The notes beneath the pieces are model-generated. The model did not search any database and was not told the DNA's origin. It was given only the letters and a program-made list of their open reading frames with translations. A DNA stretch of 64,000 nucleotides from Lates calcarifer (taxonomy: Eukaryota > Chordata > Actinopteri > Centropomidae), in NCBI RefSeq assembly GCF_001640805.2, contig NC_066853.1:22689173-22753172 (forward strand). Direction: 5' to 3'. Below, in pieces: positions 22,105 to 34,374 of the stretch (within the stretch, counting starts at the first letter, position 1; every line of letters begins with the position of its first letter). The translations under genes and the position numbers were made by a program.

Positions 22105-24335
22105 AGTTAAGTAGTAAACTTTCAGTTTCTGGATAAGGCATTAACAACATTATTTGGTGCTGTCTTGTGTGTGCCTTTGGTTATAAATCCTGTAATGCAG
22201 CTGAGGCTGTTGTGCTTTTTGTCAGTGTCTCATTTCAGAAGCCAGCAGCCCTCAAGTCCTATAAGCTTTGCCAAATGGAGGGGCATCTGCATATGCCTGT
22301 AGCAAATTGATCCAAAAAGGATCTAGATTTGAAGCAATCCAGACGTAATATCTGGAGGTACACTGTGGGGATTTGTTGTTGACAGTTATGACACTCTACA
22401 TCAGCTAAGCCCACTACATGATCATCTGTTCCTGCCCTGCCCCGCCCCCAACACCTCCCTCACACATACTCCTTTTTTTTTCTTGTCTCTTAACTAGGCC
22501 ACTGATGGAACAAAACCAAACCACACAAACCATTCGTACACGATGTTCATCCTGTGCAGCAATTCATATGCTTAAGCTGGCATTTCATCCCACCGCCCTC
22601 TAACTGTGGTGTGAACTTTCGCTCTTTCACTTGCAACACACACACACATTCCTGTTAATGAATGGGTGCCATTATAAAAGACAGTTATTTGTTTAATTTG
22701 TTTAATGCCATGCCTTCCAAATAAACTCAGGTCATCCACAGTGCTGCTGCTGGCCAGATCTTTGCTTTACCATGACCCTTCATAAATTGGAGACCTGTTT
22801 GGACTGGAGGTGGTTTCCTCCCTCGGGCAGCTTCATATATGTTTAATGTGACCTTTACCTGTGCCCTCTGCTGGGGGAAGCTGAATGCAGAGAGGATGAA
22901 CAGAAAAGACCCAGTTCCTCATACAACCCCGCCTCTGTGTTGATTTTTAGCTATAATACACTGTAGTACTGCAGTCACTGTTTGTTCAGTTTCATCTTGA
23001 CTGTGCTGAGGCCATAAAGTCAAATTAATTTTAGCTGCTGATTTTCCCTCAACACCAAACAGCCTGTGAGGTTTTATTCAACATTTAGTGGATTGCTTTT
23101 TTATGTGGTAGAAATTTGCTTGATTTGTAGTTACTGGAAAATGTTTGAGGTTTAGAACAAAAGTGTCCATGTAGCTTTCCATCCATGTCTGTATTTGTTC
23201 AAATTCAGTTTGCATGACTCTGAATTACCTTTCATTTATGTGAGTGTGTCTGTGTGTTTATCAAGGTCAAGTGCAGATTTGTTTAGAGCTCTCCGTCTGT
23301 AAGTGACAGATATCGTAGATGTGGAGAGGCGGGAGAGTCTTACTGTGGCATGAATGTGACTGCTAAGACCTGTCACAGTCAGATGACCCTCTACTCCCTA
23401 GGTAAAAGCAGAAAATACACACATTTCTGTCTATCTCTCTCTCTCTCTTTCTGCCTTTTCTTCCTCTTTTTTTGTCCTTTCCTTAGTGCATGCACACAAA
23501 CAATAATATTCACATAAGTACACTACCAAAAAAAATAAATAAACAACCCAGGTATATTCAGGTCTGCAAGCATTTCTGCCAAGACCCACAAACAAGCCTG
23601 TTGTACTGCGGCCAAGTCTGCCTTGGACCAGAGGAGAACTGCTATTCAAAGACAGCAGCAGCTTTGGTGACTGTGGAGAGTCAGGCATCACAAAGAGCCA
23701 AAAAAAAAACAGTGCAGAGAGAAAAGAGGGACAGACAAAACCAAATGGTGAGCTACTGAATGGACAGAGGAGACACCAAAGAGCAGAGGACCAACAATCC
23801 TCCAGCATCTGAGGCCTTGAGAGAACCCAGAGATCATTTGACAGAAATGTGCAGGGGGCCTCAATACGGCACAAGGTTGCAGTGAAAATTCATATTAAAA
23901 CAACGTCTATAGAGGGCTGAATCCCAATCACTGAATTGCAGTTTTGATTGAAAATGTTTTGCTGTTTATCCACAAGACATAATGAATTCAACATTCTCAA
24001 TCAAAACCAGATGTTATTTGGATTCTGCATTTTCTTAACAGTGTGTGACCTGAATGATTGAGCTAAACCTGCTGACATAAAGTATTATGACAACCTTAAA
24101 ATCCACATGACTAGAGTTTCAGCAAAAATGGGCTGAGGCAGGAAGAGTTGGTGAGAAACAGCAGCTAAGCTGGTGTGAAGCTGTTTGCTCAGTTGCATCA
24201 AGCCTAAACATAAATTTACAGTACCTGCACATTACAGTACAGGCATAATTACTTTTACTTTCGTTTTACTGTTTATAATCGACATCAATACAGTCATCAT
24301 CTATCCAACACCAGAGAGAAAATATTTCATGACAT

Positions 24336-24458
24336 AAGCTCATTCACTTTCTTGCTGAGTTGGATGAGAGGATTGAAAACTAACTGACATGTTATATCTT
24401 GTTTGTTCAATACAAAAACAGAGCACAAAAAGTTGTGACTTTGTGGGGGATTTATGCC
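24336..24458 (+). repeat. Second partial copy of the MITE-like family
   Basis: CACTTTCTTGCTGAGTTGGATGAGAGGAT joins directly to CATGTTATATCTTGTTTGTTCAATACAAAAA and AGTTGTGACTTTGTGGGGG. In the family these blocks are separated by the 'gttagcttagc' middle, so this copy is internally deleted. Confidence 0.55.
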
Positions 24459-25179
24459 TATGTCAACAATATGGTGATGATGAACAGGCTGCTGTCTGTG
24501 GCTTCACATTCAGTGTGAGTGGTGGCCTTATCATCTCTTGCCAAGAAAATGAATGAGAGAAAACTGTCAAACTTGACTCGACCGTTAACTGTGAATACGT
24601 TTACTGCATGCTATAATGTTTTAAATTCTTCACTGCTTCATCGTTTGGTTTCCATTTATTTCTGTACAGTGTGAAAATCATTTATACTCTTAAAACTTTC
24701 TTGAGTAATTCTATTGACTGCCTGTGAAAAGCTTTAACTACTCATCTCAGTTTATCTAAACATCAAGTCTGTATTGACTGTTGCTGTTAATTTTTAATTT
24801 GACGTCTGAATTACATGACCTCATAACGATTATATAACTGACAGAAAATATTTAATTTAGCAGTGACAGATTTCACAATTTAGAGCAAGCTAAAATTATT
24901 GTAGAAATGAATGGAAGCCAAGGAAGGGTGATGTTTCAGATGAAGAGACGAGAGGAGAAGAAGCAGAGAGCAAAAATTAGGTTGAGTAAGACCAAACTAG
25001 AAAGAAGAAGAAGAAGAAAAAAAAAACAAGCATATGTTTTGAATGTGAATTTTCATTGTCTGACTGGGGAGAAAATAATATTTGCTTTTATAGTTTTCAG
25101 TAGGCTAATGGGATTGAGAGATGTGAAAGACTTTGAGCAGATGACAACTTCTGGCCCAGTTCCTGCCAGTGAGGCGAAG

Positions 25180-25500
25180 CAAAACGGGGCCAGAAGGCAT
25201 TCTCACAGCTTCAGACCTCTGCATGATGTAGGCGGCATCAAAGCGGCGCCACGACACTTCCTCAGAAAGAGCCGGGGGGAAACGCCGGGGGGATGATAGT
25301 CTATCTCTTCGCCTTTCTCTACCTCCTCTCATCCCTCCCCTCCCCTGCCTCCCCTGCCCCGTCCTCCCCTCCTCCTCCAGCCCGAGCCAGCTGTCAGTGG
25401 GAGCATGCGGAGGCACTGCACTCTGTCAAACACACTAACAGGAGAGCGAGGGTGGAGAGGGGTAGATAGATAGATCTGAACGCGGTTACAGTAGAGTGAT
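25180..25500. promoter_or_regulatory. Local GC/CpG-rich patch with polypyrimidine tract
   Basis: CG dinucleotides cluster at about 25240-25310 (GGCGGCATCAAAGCGGCGCC region). A continuous C/T run of roughly 60 bp follows, ending CTCCTCCTCCAG at about 25380, which would make a strong splice acceptor on the plus strand. It may be an alternative upstream promoter or exon, or a regulatory element; nothing proves transcription. Confidence 0.3.
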
Positions 25501-28500
25501 TAGGCCACGTATAGAGTCGAGGAGAAGACGGAGGCATCGGGAAAAACAAAAGGGAGGGCAAAAGGGAAGATATAGGATGGAAGATGGAACAAATAGAAAC
25601 ACAGGATCACTTGAGTCAAAATGACCTTTCAGCTGAGGGACAGATAAGAGGAGGAGGAAGGTGTCAGTTGATTGTCCGAAGGCACAAGATGGAAGAGGAG
25701 CTGTCTCGTGTCCAGGAGCAGCATCAGACAGGAAGGAGACTGACAGGAACAACAGCAGGGAGCCATCTGGCTGGGACCTGCTCTGCAGTCTCAAGATGAA
25801 ATGTATCCCTTGGGAAAGAAAAAACATTAGATTTTAACGTAAAAGTCTAAACACATTTTCCACAAGCTAATGTTCAAACATTCAGATGGACCCTGCTATA
25901 AGAGACACATAAGGCATTCACTTCTCTATGATTATACGCCAAATAACAACACAATGGACCATTGGCTTCAGCAATGAAGGAAGATGGCTTTTCTATTCTC
26001 TCCATGTGTTCAGTAAATGATCAAATTAAGATGCATGAGTGTGCTTTTCTATCTGTCACACTTGCTGTGCACAGAGCGATCTCCACCCAGACCTACTTAG
26101 CTGAGAAAAAAGGAGAGATGGTGTGTGTGTGTCTGTGCAACAGGATTCTTGGGTGTATTCCTCATAGGAAAGATAAAAGCAAAAAAAAGTACTTTAAACT
26201 ATCATCTACATGTACTATATTGTTGCAGCTCAACTATATAGCAGTGATGAGACATGAACATTATATTGTGTTAGATAGTGCTATATTGCATAGACAACCA
26301 CATTGTGTCCCCGCTCTACCTTGACCATTCATAACACCTACTTGCATTGTCAATTATATAGTATTCTGGGTTCAATGATGCTGCTATCCTCTATCTGTAA
26401 CTCATAAATCTCAGCTAAGTGCCTGAGATGTAGCATACATTAGATTATTGCTGAATGTAAGTCTGCTTAGTGACAAAAGCTTCTATATGTTCCACTATGT
26501 GAAATGCCACCCAGGTGCACTGAGGGTGACTCATTAGCGCTGTGGTGCTCTGCAGCAGTGGATCATAAATGGATGTGGAGAGAGCCCAGGGCAGCCTTGA
26601 GATTTTGCTCAAGGAACAAAAATCAATAGGAAACAAAACTATTACATCTACTTTATTACAGCCTGATGAATTTATGATCAGACTTTCTTCCCAAAGTTTA
26701 TCTAATTTCCAGTGCTGCAGGCCACTGTCATGCTTCTGTTTTACGAGAACACAATGCACTCTGTGACATTTTTAGGTTGTTAGTAGTTTGGACAACCTTA
26801 GAGTGTCCTTGTGCCTCAGCACCAAAAAAAGCTGACTTCTCTACATACAGCGGTGCTTCGGAAAACATCTTATTTATATATTCCTTGTTCATGCTTTAGT
26901 TGTTGTGGGAGGAGCAAACTGACAGCTCTCACTGCACGTTATATATTTATTACCCTACACTGTAATCATCAATTTAAAATTAATATCCTCATCTTCTTCG
27001 TATTGTTTCCATCATCATTTAGCAACCTACACAGCAAATGGTCTCCTATAATGTGTGCCACTAATATCTCCCAAAAGTGAAATCCTTACAGGAGACAAAT
27101 AGAATTGCACATTAAACTACTCAGCCAGGTTAGATTGCCAAACACACACGGCGTGAGAAAAACTTTTTTGTTTTTTCCCTCTGCAGTCTGCACAGACAGA
27201 CAGACACAGTGTGATATCACATTAGTATCATAGCTTGCAGTTCACTATTCCCAGGGCAATGGGTACAGTAGCCTAGTGGGCATAATGTGTGAGAATAATG
27301 AAAAAGCATGGAAAACCTCGAGAGCAGGGCCGGACCTCTAACAAAATTGGCCATTTGCAGCAGGTTGTAATTTTGAAAATAGCTTTGATGGAAAAAAGTG
27401 AAAGTATTTTGCCTGATGCAGCCTGGTCACTGATATAGAAAGTCATTTTAAACTCAGAAAATAACTGGGGCCACTGAACCCCCCAGGTGACTTGCCCTGC
27501 TAGATTAAGATTAGTTATTTCGTGCACAGCTTTTCTGTGTTACCATATTTGTTTTCACTGATTAATGGCTGTAATTTGTAGAAGATCTGTGGCGCAGCTG
27601 TAAAGCCTTGAGGAATATATTAGCTTATATTGCATATCCTTAAATGCTCTATGGAAAAGCAACATTTTATATCATAAGGAACAATATATTAAATGGGGGA
27701 TTTATTGTTGTACTGTTATGTAATGTTAAAGTAATGTCATTCTAATCACTAAATTATGCTCTAACTATATAGTTGAATTCTAATATTTGTAATACTGCTT
27801 AGGCCCCCTGAGTGTCACAGCACCTCAGTTTGAGAACCATGGCTCGATTTCACACTTGCTCTTTTGTACACGAGCCCAGGAAAGCCTCTTTGTTGACTAG
27901 ACACCACTTAGGTCATTTCCCACTGAAAAGAAGCCCAAATTTAATTTCATCACTAGATGGTGTGGATTCAAATCTGTGCATTGTCATCTGTTTGTATTAT
28001 TTTCTTTTCTCCCTCTAGATAACGCTGGCAATATTTTCTCTGCCTCCCAGAATAATCCTTAACCAGGAGAGATAGTCCAAGAGAAAAGTTCCTTTGAGAT
28101 AGGGCTACTCAGGAAAATTGAAAAAGTTATTATTAATCCTACTGCCCGGGACCAACAAATACACACATGCACACACTCTCATGCATGCCAGCAACACACG
28201 CCCACACACTTCTCACAGACAAACTGAGAGAATGAAGTAAGGATCTTTCCCTCCCTTACCACGAAACACAGGAAACAGCACAGTTACCTGTGGGAAAATG
28301 AACCATGTTGCTCTGGGATTTTTAATTCTGTTGCATATTTCAGAAAACAGTGGCAATATTTGAAATTTCAGATGCAGACTAAAGACTTTCTCTATGATAA
28401 TATGAATCCCAGAGTAAATGTTTTAGCGTTTCATTTCTATTAAAACCTGACTATCTATCTCTGCCTACTTTTCCTATGAAGGCTAAGACAGAGTCCTCAG

Positions 28501-29091
28501 GCTGAAAGCAGCTGAAATCATTTAGTCTAGAAATATCACTGTAAGAAATTCAGAAGTGTTGCTTTTTCACTGCAAAGGTGAATCAAAAAGAAAATAAAAC
28601 AGTTTCATAATGACAATACGTTGGCACAACTACAATCACATCCTGAGCCAAGTAACAAACAATACTGCAGTATTCAAATTACTCATGTATCTGTGGTACT
28701 TATTATGGATGTACAGTCATTTAACTGTATGGCTTTTTTTTACTCTTGCATTCTGCTCATCATAGTATTACTGTACACTATTATAATATGCACTTAGTGT
28801 TCTGTAGTGACTTTATAATGACACCTTTATGGCATTTTAACTCTGCTGTTATTTTAAACATTTACAAGCTGAAACTGTTTAATTCACAATACAAGCATGA
28901 CAGCAGTAAGGCTTTCTCTAAACATGTAATATCTCATATGTTTTTTTTTATTTAAGGACTTGTTAAAGGAGTCAGTTACATTAAGACAAGGTGGTTAATG
29001 CTTTTCAAACTATTGTTTTCATTATGGATTCCTCCTCAGCGTGGCAGGCTCGTGATAAGTTGGAGTGGGCTGGGATGCTCCAAAGAGATAG

Positions 29092-29567
29092 GTGATGGGA
29101 GGAGGAGAGAGGGGAGGGCGGAGGATGGTAGAGAGAGAGAGTGAGAGAAAGAGAGGGAGAGGGGAAAAAGCGCCTGAATCAATCTCTCTCCTCCCTGTGA
29201 CGTCGCTCGGTCTCGTCCCGGGGTGCGCTGCTCTTTGGTCCCGTCTCAGCAGAAACCACTTTAGTTGCTGCCTCGACTGTCCACTTCAACCTACGGTGCG
29301 ACGCGCGCGGTGTGGTGCGGTGCGGCGAGGTGCGTTTGTGGGTACCCGGTGTCCTTCTACTCCACGCTGCTCGTCTTGTCCCACATATCAGTGAACTGTT
29401 TCCACACTCTGCTCGAAGAGATAGGAGAGAACCTGAGGCGCTGAGTAAGAAGGAGAGGGCGGAAAGGAGAAGGAGAGAGAAAGACAGTGGAAGAAAGAGG
29501 AGGAGAGAAGAGGAAAGAGGTCTCCGTAGTCCCCTCTCCCTCCTCGGGCTGAACCTCCGCCGAGAAG
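29092..29567 (+). promoter_or_regulatory. CpG-rich promoter and 5' leader of the gene starting at 29568
   Basis: This is the clearest CpG-dense patch in an otherwise CpG-poor window. A purine-rich GA tract (about 29092-29170) is followed by a CRE-like TGACGTCG at 29198-29205, a block of CG dinucleotides near 29299-29335, and a second GA-rich tract at about 29440-29520. No ATG occurs from about 29130 to the start codon at 29568, which is unlikely by chance over more than 400 nt and is typical of a real leader. No TATA box is evident, so a CpG-island promoter with dispersed initiation is likely. The exact transcription start cannot be placed. Confidence 0.7.
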
Positions 29568-29631
29568 ATGCTGAGAATAGCCGGCGTTTTGGCTGTAGTG
29601 GCTCTGGCGTTGAGCGCTGCTCACACCAAAG
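29568..29631 (+). CDS. First coding exon (signal peptide) of an unidentified secreted or membrane protein; partial
   Basis: The ATG has AAG at -3 to -1, a good Kozak context. It opens 21 codons beginning MLRIAGVLAVV and ending AAHTK, plus one base. This is a classic signal peptide: a single Arg, a hydrophobic core at about residues 4-16, and small residues (Ala17, Ala18) near a possible cleavage site. The exon ends AAAG followed by GTACGT, a good donor, leaving phase 1. Reading on without splicing gives a stop after about 60 codons with no recognisable domain, so splicing is likely. Signal-only first exons followed by very long introns are common in adhesion and matrix genes such as cadherins, type IIB receptor phosphatases and testicans. 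I cannot choose among these, and no convincing second exon was found downstream. Confidence 0.65.
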
Positions 29632-29637
29632 GTACGT
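29632..29637 (+). other. 5' splice donor of first coding exon
   Basis: AAAG is followed by GTACGT, which matches the vertebrate donor consensus well except at +4. It follows the signal-peptide coding segment in phase 1. Confidence 0.6.
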
Positions 29638-29775
29638 GGGTGAAGGGCAACTTGCTTTATGTGATGCGCATCTGCGAGTACGCTACGGCTTTTCTTATAA
29701 GTAGATGTGGCCGGGGAGGCTGTGTGTGTGTATGGAAAGTAATGTCCATCTGATACAGATAACTGATTACTGAGG

Positions 29776-29777
<2 letters not shown>

Positions 29778-29807
<30 letters not shown>
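29778..29807. repeat. (GT)n microsatellite in intron 1
   Basis: About 15 uninterrupted GT units starting roughly 145 bp after the exon 1 donor. Confidence 0.95.
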
Positions 29808-29810
<3 letters not shown>

Positions 29811-32800
29811 ATATTCTTTCATGAAGAAAATGATGATTTTTCTCTTGGACTTGTGTAGATGGAACACTACATTACTGTATAACTGTACAGCTCCTAATAG
29901 CACTTGAGTGTATTTGTTTTATGTGGCATTTATACAGCAGTTCTACGGAGACTTGTGTTTCTGTGTGTGACTTCCTCTTATAGCCTGTTTTTTGGGTTAA
30001 TCTCATGTGACATCACTATAATATTGAGTTCGGGATTTGCAGTTTTGTTTGTACGTGGCTTTTCTTATTTGTTGCAACATAACCAATATTCTTTCTCGGG
30101 AACTGCATGTAGGAGAAACATTGTGTAACATCGTTAGATGTTATGGGACTGTTGGTCTTCACTGTTAAGATCTATTTGTGACTAATAGGTAAAGATAGGT
30201 AGGAGGAAAGTGGAGCAGATAATCTGTAAAGTCCTTCTTTGTGTCAAAATCTGAAAGCATTTGAGGTCTTCCAGTGCCTTTAAACGTATTTGAAATTGAT
30301 TATAATTAAAACAGTGGTGTTAATAGTGCACATGTGACCCATAATTAGCTTACTGTGGATTTAAGAGAACACCCACTTAAAACAGAATTTACACAACTCA
30401 GTTTTGGACAGACTGACTACCAAAGCTATCAAAAAAAAGTAAAGGTCATCATATCTAAACAAATCTGAAATGACTGTGATGGCTGTGAGTACAAACGTGA
30501 CAGCACTCAGATTGTGGCCATATTTTCAGGTTCATACTTGTTAGCGCTGCAATTAAAGTTCAGCTTCTGCAGGCTTTGTTTTTACAGAATAAAAGCTTTA
30601 ACAAATTGTCCCAAACTTTGATGAAGGCATGTGAAAATGTGTGCATTATTTACATTACGTAAATTAAGCATGGGTTGGATTTATCTTAGATTAATTCATA
30701 GCTCATTAAAATTCCTAAACACGTGACAAATAATCCCCAAATCAACATATCTATAATAATGACATCCAGATGTCATAAATGTGTGCCATACTGTTAGCAG
30801 TTTTGCCTCTGCACTGAGCTAATTTTACGTCTACCAGTTCCCCCATTGCAGCGGGGACCGCTCAATTCTCTAATGCGCCTGGCATGTGCCGTAGGTGAGC
30901 GGGTAAATACGGCAACAGGTTTGTGCTAATCAACTCCCTGTAGACCGAGGCTGGCTTTTTACACAGAGAAATAACAAGGTGACACCTGTCAGTTTCATCT
31001 GGCAGCCGAGAGACACCACAAGTGTAATAAACTGTTCATCCTCCTTACCTCCTGACACAGGAAAGAGCCTCCCTGCTGGCCGGCTGGCTGTAGCTGCAAT
31101 CTTTGTTGTGTGTGGAAGCAAAACATATGCTGATAGACCTGCTGCAGGCCATGACCTGGCTCAGAGGTCAAGCCTTTCCTTATGCACTTTTATTTTAATG
31201 GGATTTACTTGCAAGAAGCAGTGGGATAACTATCATCTGCTGTTTTCAAGGATCTGAGTGTTTGCAATTTCATGCAGAGACTGCTTGTTACCTGTTTGGG
31301 GATGCTGCCTGTTCTTACACGTAACTCTACATACATGTTCATATATGTAATACAACAAGAAACAACAGGATAGCTGCATTGTAAGGCATGGTTTGTTATT
31401 TTTTGTATCTAGAGCTTGGCTGTGAAGTAAACAAATTACTGCCAAGTCAGTGGGGGTGGAAAAACCAAGCACACCATGGTTCTAATTGATTCCCCAGGGC
31501 CACTGTACAGTGCAGTTAAATCCAGGAGAAAATTAAAGTGTATTGTCTGCCGGTTCTGTCTGTCTGCTATCTGTTGCTACACTGACCCTTGCTTCCTTTC
31601 CCGTTTCCTGTCACAGTTGGCAGGAAGCAGGACCACCTTAGAAGCAACAAACCTAAAATAATTTCCCATTTCTTACTCCTATATCTGTTTCTCCATTTCA
31701 GTTTTTGAAATGACAACTGAAATAGCGCAATTCATGTCAAGAGGATCCACCTCCGTAGCGCCGATACGTGAAGCTGTTTTCCAGATAACTTTGAAGCGCC
31801 GCTAACCCTGTCAGTTTCTATTTAGCCACCATTTCATTCCAGGAAAGCGTGGACGTGCGACTTCCTTTAATCACCGTCACCCTCAAGCCATCCATTCAGA
31901 CTCAGCATGCATGTGTGTGTGTGTGTGTATCTAAATGTGTCTGCATCTACTTAGTATGTGTTTCAGAGTTGTCAGTAATCAGAGCTAACACAACCCCTAA
32001 CATCTGTGTGCGTGAGTGTGTGTGTGTGTGTGTGTGGGGGTTTGCCCATGCACACCTAGGGAGAGTGATAGAGTGCAGCCAACATGTTGACAGCCGCCAA
32101 GTATGCAGAAATGGGCGAGGAGGTGATGTCGTTTACAAAGGAATTATTGCATTCACAGATACATGCTGTGGCTCAAACGATTTCCCCAGGACCGACCGTG
32201 TCGCCGCTCGACAGGGAGAATCTTCTGGCAGCGAGGCAGAAAGAGCTATAGAGTTTTTGCCAGTGCTGCCCCGGAGCCCTGCTTTTGTGTAATTCCAAGC
32301 AATATGAACTCTGAATTTAGATAGCTCATTACCAGCACAGTGTATTTTAATTCAGCTACCCACTGTGTGTCTTGTTGTTGGTGGAACCTTTTTGCTGCTT
32401 TATTATATCCAGATAAACACACTACAATTTTTTCTGTCAGAAACAGGCCTTTGGAAAGGCCTCACGGTAACAAGCTTTAGACTGTAGCTTTAGTCTGATA
32501 CCTGCTGTGAAGTTGCAGGATTAATTGACACCGGTCTTATAATCTATGGTTTTCTATATAAGACTTCTGTATGTGTGGCTGTATGCGTAAGCTGCTGCTT
32601 TTGAGTACGAGGGATAAAGAAAGCCAAGAGGATAGTCATTTGAGGATCCCATTAGCAAATAAAAAAGGGGGGTGACAAAAAAACAGAGGCAGATTTATGT
32701 CCCTCTCTTTGGAGAGAGGAAGTGCATTATGGGAGCACTCTATAAATCCTCCAACGAGGCTGTGACACTGGATGCGGCACAAATCCTGCCTGGCCTGCCA

Positions 32801-33702
32801 CGGCCAGGGGAGGTAGGGCTCAGCGACATGGAGGAACATCACAGATTGTTTTTTTGTTTTTTGTTTTTTTTTACAAACACTTGCTTTGTCCTCTGTTTTC
32901 AAAGCTCCGCTGATCTCTGCACAGCCCTGTGCCGTTTGACCAGTAGGAGGGTTTATTGGCTGTGGCAATAGAGAAGTGCCAGGGCACTGATCCCAGCGCA
33001 GTTCTATAGCCATCAGAGACAAAAGATAGAGGCAGGGTGGATAACTTTAAGCTATTGTCTTCAAATGAGGAGGAGACTGAGGGCTGCTGTGATCCTGTGA
33101 TTACTGATCTGCAGCGAGCCCGGTGACATGAGTATTACACAGCTCCTTACACCATGTTGAACATTTAGTGAAGAAATGCTGTTTTTATTGCTAATGAGAA
33201 ATCAGGCCTTTTCCTCTCCGCCTCAATGTTAAGTATCAGATGAGTGTAAAGTGGCGCTGAGTGGGTGTTTGTTGTCTCCTTTTAGACATACACAGAAAAT
33301 CACAAATGAAAGGGAGTTTTGTCCCTGAAAGCTATTATTAGATCTTAGTGTAGTGTGTTTATCTAAGGTATTCCACCATGGCCTATGCACGTCTTCCTCC
33401 ATCTTTACACTATATACAGTATCTGACTCCTTTTGTTCTCCTGTATTTTTGTCTCTTCCAACTCTATTGTCTTTTTAGATGTGGAAGAAGGAGGGAGGGG
33501 GGAGGAGTGGAGTCACTGTGTGCAGGCATGTAGTTCAGCTGCTGACTGAACTGGTTGCACTGCACAGTGAGTGTGGGTGTTTCATCTCTCTCTTCCTTTT
33601 CTTCCCTTTTTTTTTCTTTCTGGTGTCTTTGAGTGGTTACGGCTGACCATACTTGGCAGCAGATATTCAGACAGCTAAGGCCCATTGATTTGCCCTACAA
33701 AG

Positions 33703-33741
<39 letters not shown>

Positions 33742-34061
33742 TTGATCAGAGACCTGGCCAGAGTGAGTTTTGCAAAATTAAGTTAGTATCTCCAGGGTCT
33801 TTTTGAGATTTGAGCATTTGGGGAAAGGAAAAGAAAGGAAAGAGTTTTAACATTGAACAGATTCACCATATTTAGTAGCCACTTTTGAAGCTTTCACATC
33901 ACATAAACTTCAGATCTTTGCAGATACATTTTGCCCAGTTGTCATGGAATTGTAGATGTTTAAATATTCTCTTTTTCCTAGCACTTTACATCTGTAAACT
34001 CAGCAAAGAAGTGCTTCAGTTTAATGTTTCAGTGAGTCTGCTTTCACTGAACAGTGGTGGT
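29808..34061. other. Presumed first intron, proximal part
   Basis: No exon recognised. It contains interrupted TG runs near 31911 and 32014, moderately GC-rich unique sequence at 31740-32290 and 32640-33240, and a GA microsatellite at 33707. Assignment to an intron depends on exon 1 at 29568 being real. Confidence 0.4.
33707..33737. repeat. (GA)n microsatellite
   Basis: An uninterrupted run of about 15 AG units. Confidence 0.95.
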
Positions 34062-34353
34062 GGGGCGGCTGTGGCTCAGGAGGTAGAGCAGTCGCCCACC
34101 AATCGGTGGTTCGATTCCCGGCTCCTCCAGTCCACGTGCCGAAGTATCGTTGGGCAAGATACTGAACCCCAAATTGCCTCCGATGTGTCATCGGTGTGTG
34201 AATATGTGTGTATGTGTTAGAAAGCACTTATATATATAGAACAAGTGCTGTATGAATGTGTGTGAATGGGGTGAATGTGATCTGTAGTATGAAGTGCTTT
34301 GAGAGGTCGAAAAGACTAGAAAAGCGCTATATAAGTACAGTCCATTTACCATT
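34062..34353 (+). mobile_element. tRNA-derived SINE, near full length
   Basis: The head GGGGCGGCTGTGGCTCAGG carries an A box (TGGCTCAGGAGG) and a B box (GGTTCGATTCC at about 34108-34118), the internal RNA polymerase III promoter of a tRNA-derived SINE. The body runs through GTGCCGAAGTATCGTTGGGC, ACTGAACCCCAAATTGC and GTATGAAGTGCTTTGAGAGG to the tail AAAAGCGCTATATAAGTACA and CCATTTACC. It is the same family as the minus-strand copy at 1833-2100 and resembles AFC/V-type percomorph SINEs. Flanking duplications were not clear. Confidence 0.88.
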
Positions 34354-34374
34354 GCAGCCATAAGTGGCAATATT

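Larger units (their letters stand above)
21560..29091. other. Intergenic spacer between the GPCR and the 29.6-kb gene
   Basis: No supported gene. It contains the CA/CG/TG tract at 22030, a MITE-like fragment at 24336, a GC-rich patch with a long polypyrimidine run at 25180-25500, and a possible hAT-type repeat end near 27800-27845. The larger open frame on the minus strand at 23431-23874 is low-complexity Phe/Leu/Ser sequence opposite GA-rich DNA and is not credible. Confidence 0.55.

Noticed and set aside
21881..22114. Frame ending in Thr-His and Cys-Val repeats
   Set aside because: It is a translation of the CA/CG/TG tract.
23431..23874. 147-codon minus-strand frame with hydrophobic runs
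   Set aside because: It is opposite GA-rich and A-rich low-complexity DNA, and the apparent membrane segments are Phe/Leu artefacts of that composition.
25105..25416. 103-codon Arg/Gly-rich minus-strand frame
   Set aside because: It reads through the polypyrimidine tract, and its composition is explained by that tract alone.
29312..29704. 130-codon plus-strand frame overlapping exon 1
   Set aside because: It starts at a GTG, runs through the GA-rich leader as Arg/Glu repeats, and crosses the donor site. The ATG at 29568 in another frame is better supported.
29388..29903. 171-codon minus-strand frame
   Set aside because: It contains the translated GT microsatellite (Thr-His repeats) and is a shadow of the plus-strand promoter and exon.
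33707..33737. Possible CRISPR-like or satellite array
   Set aside because: Only a simple GA microsatellite; no spaced repeats exist anywhere in the window, and the genome is vertebrate.
34108..34118. tRNA-like B box that might mark a tRNA gene
   Set aside because: The sequence cannot fold a full cloverleaf and continues into the SINE body and tail.
33885..34220. Open frame of 111 codons on the plus strand
   Set aside because: Its second half is the translation of the tRNA-derived SINE head at 34062 and onward, so it is not a gene.
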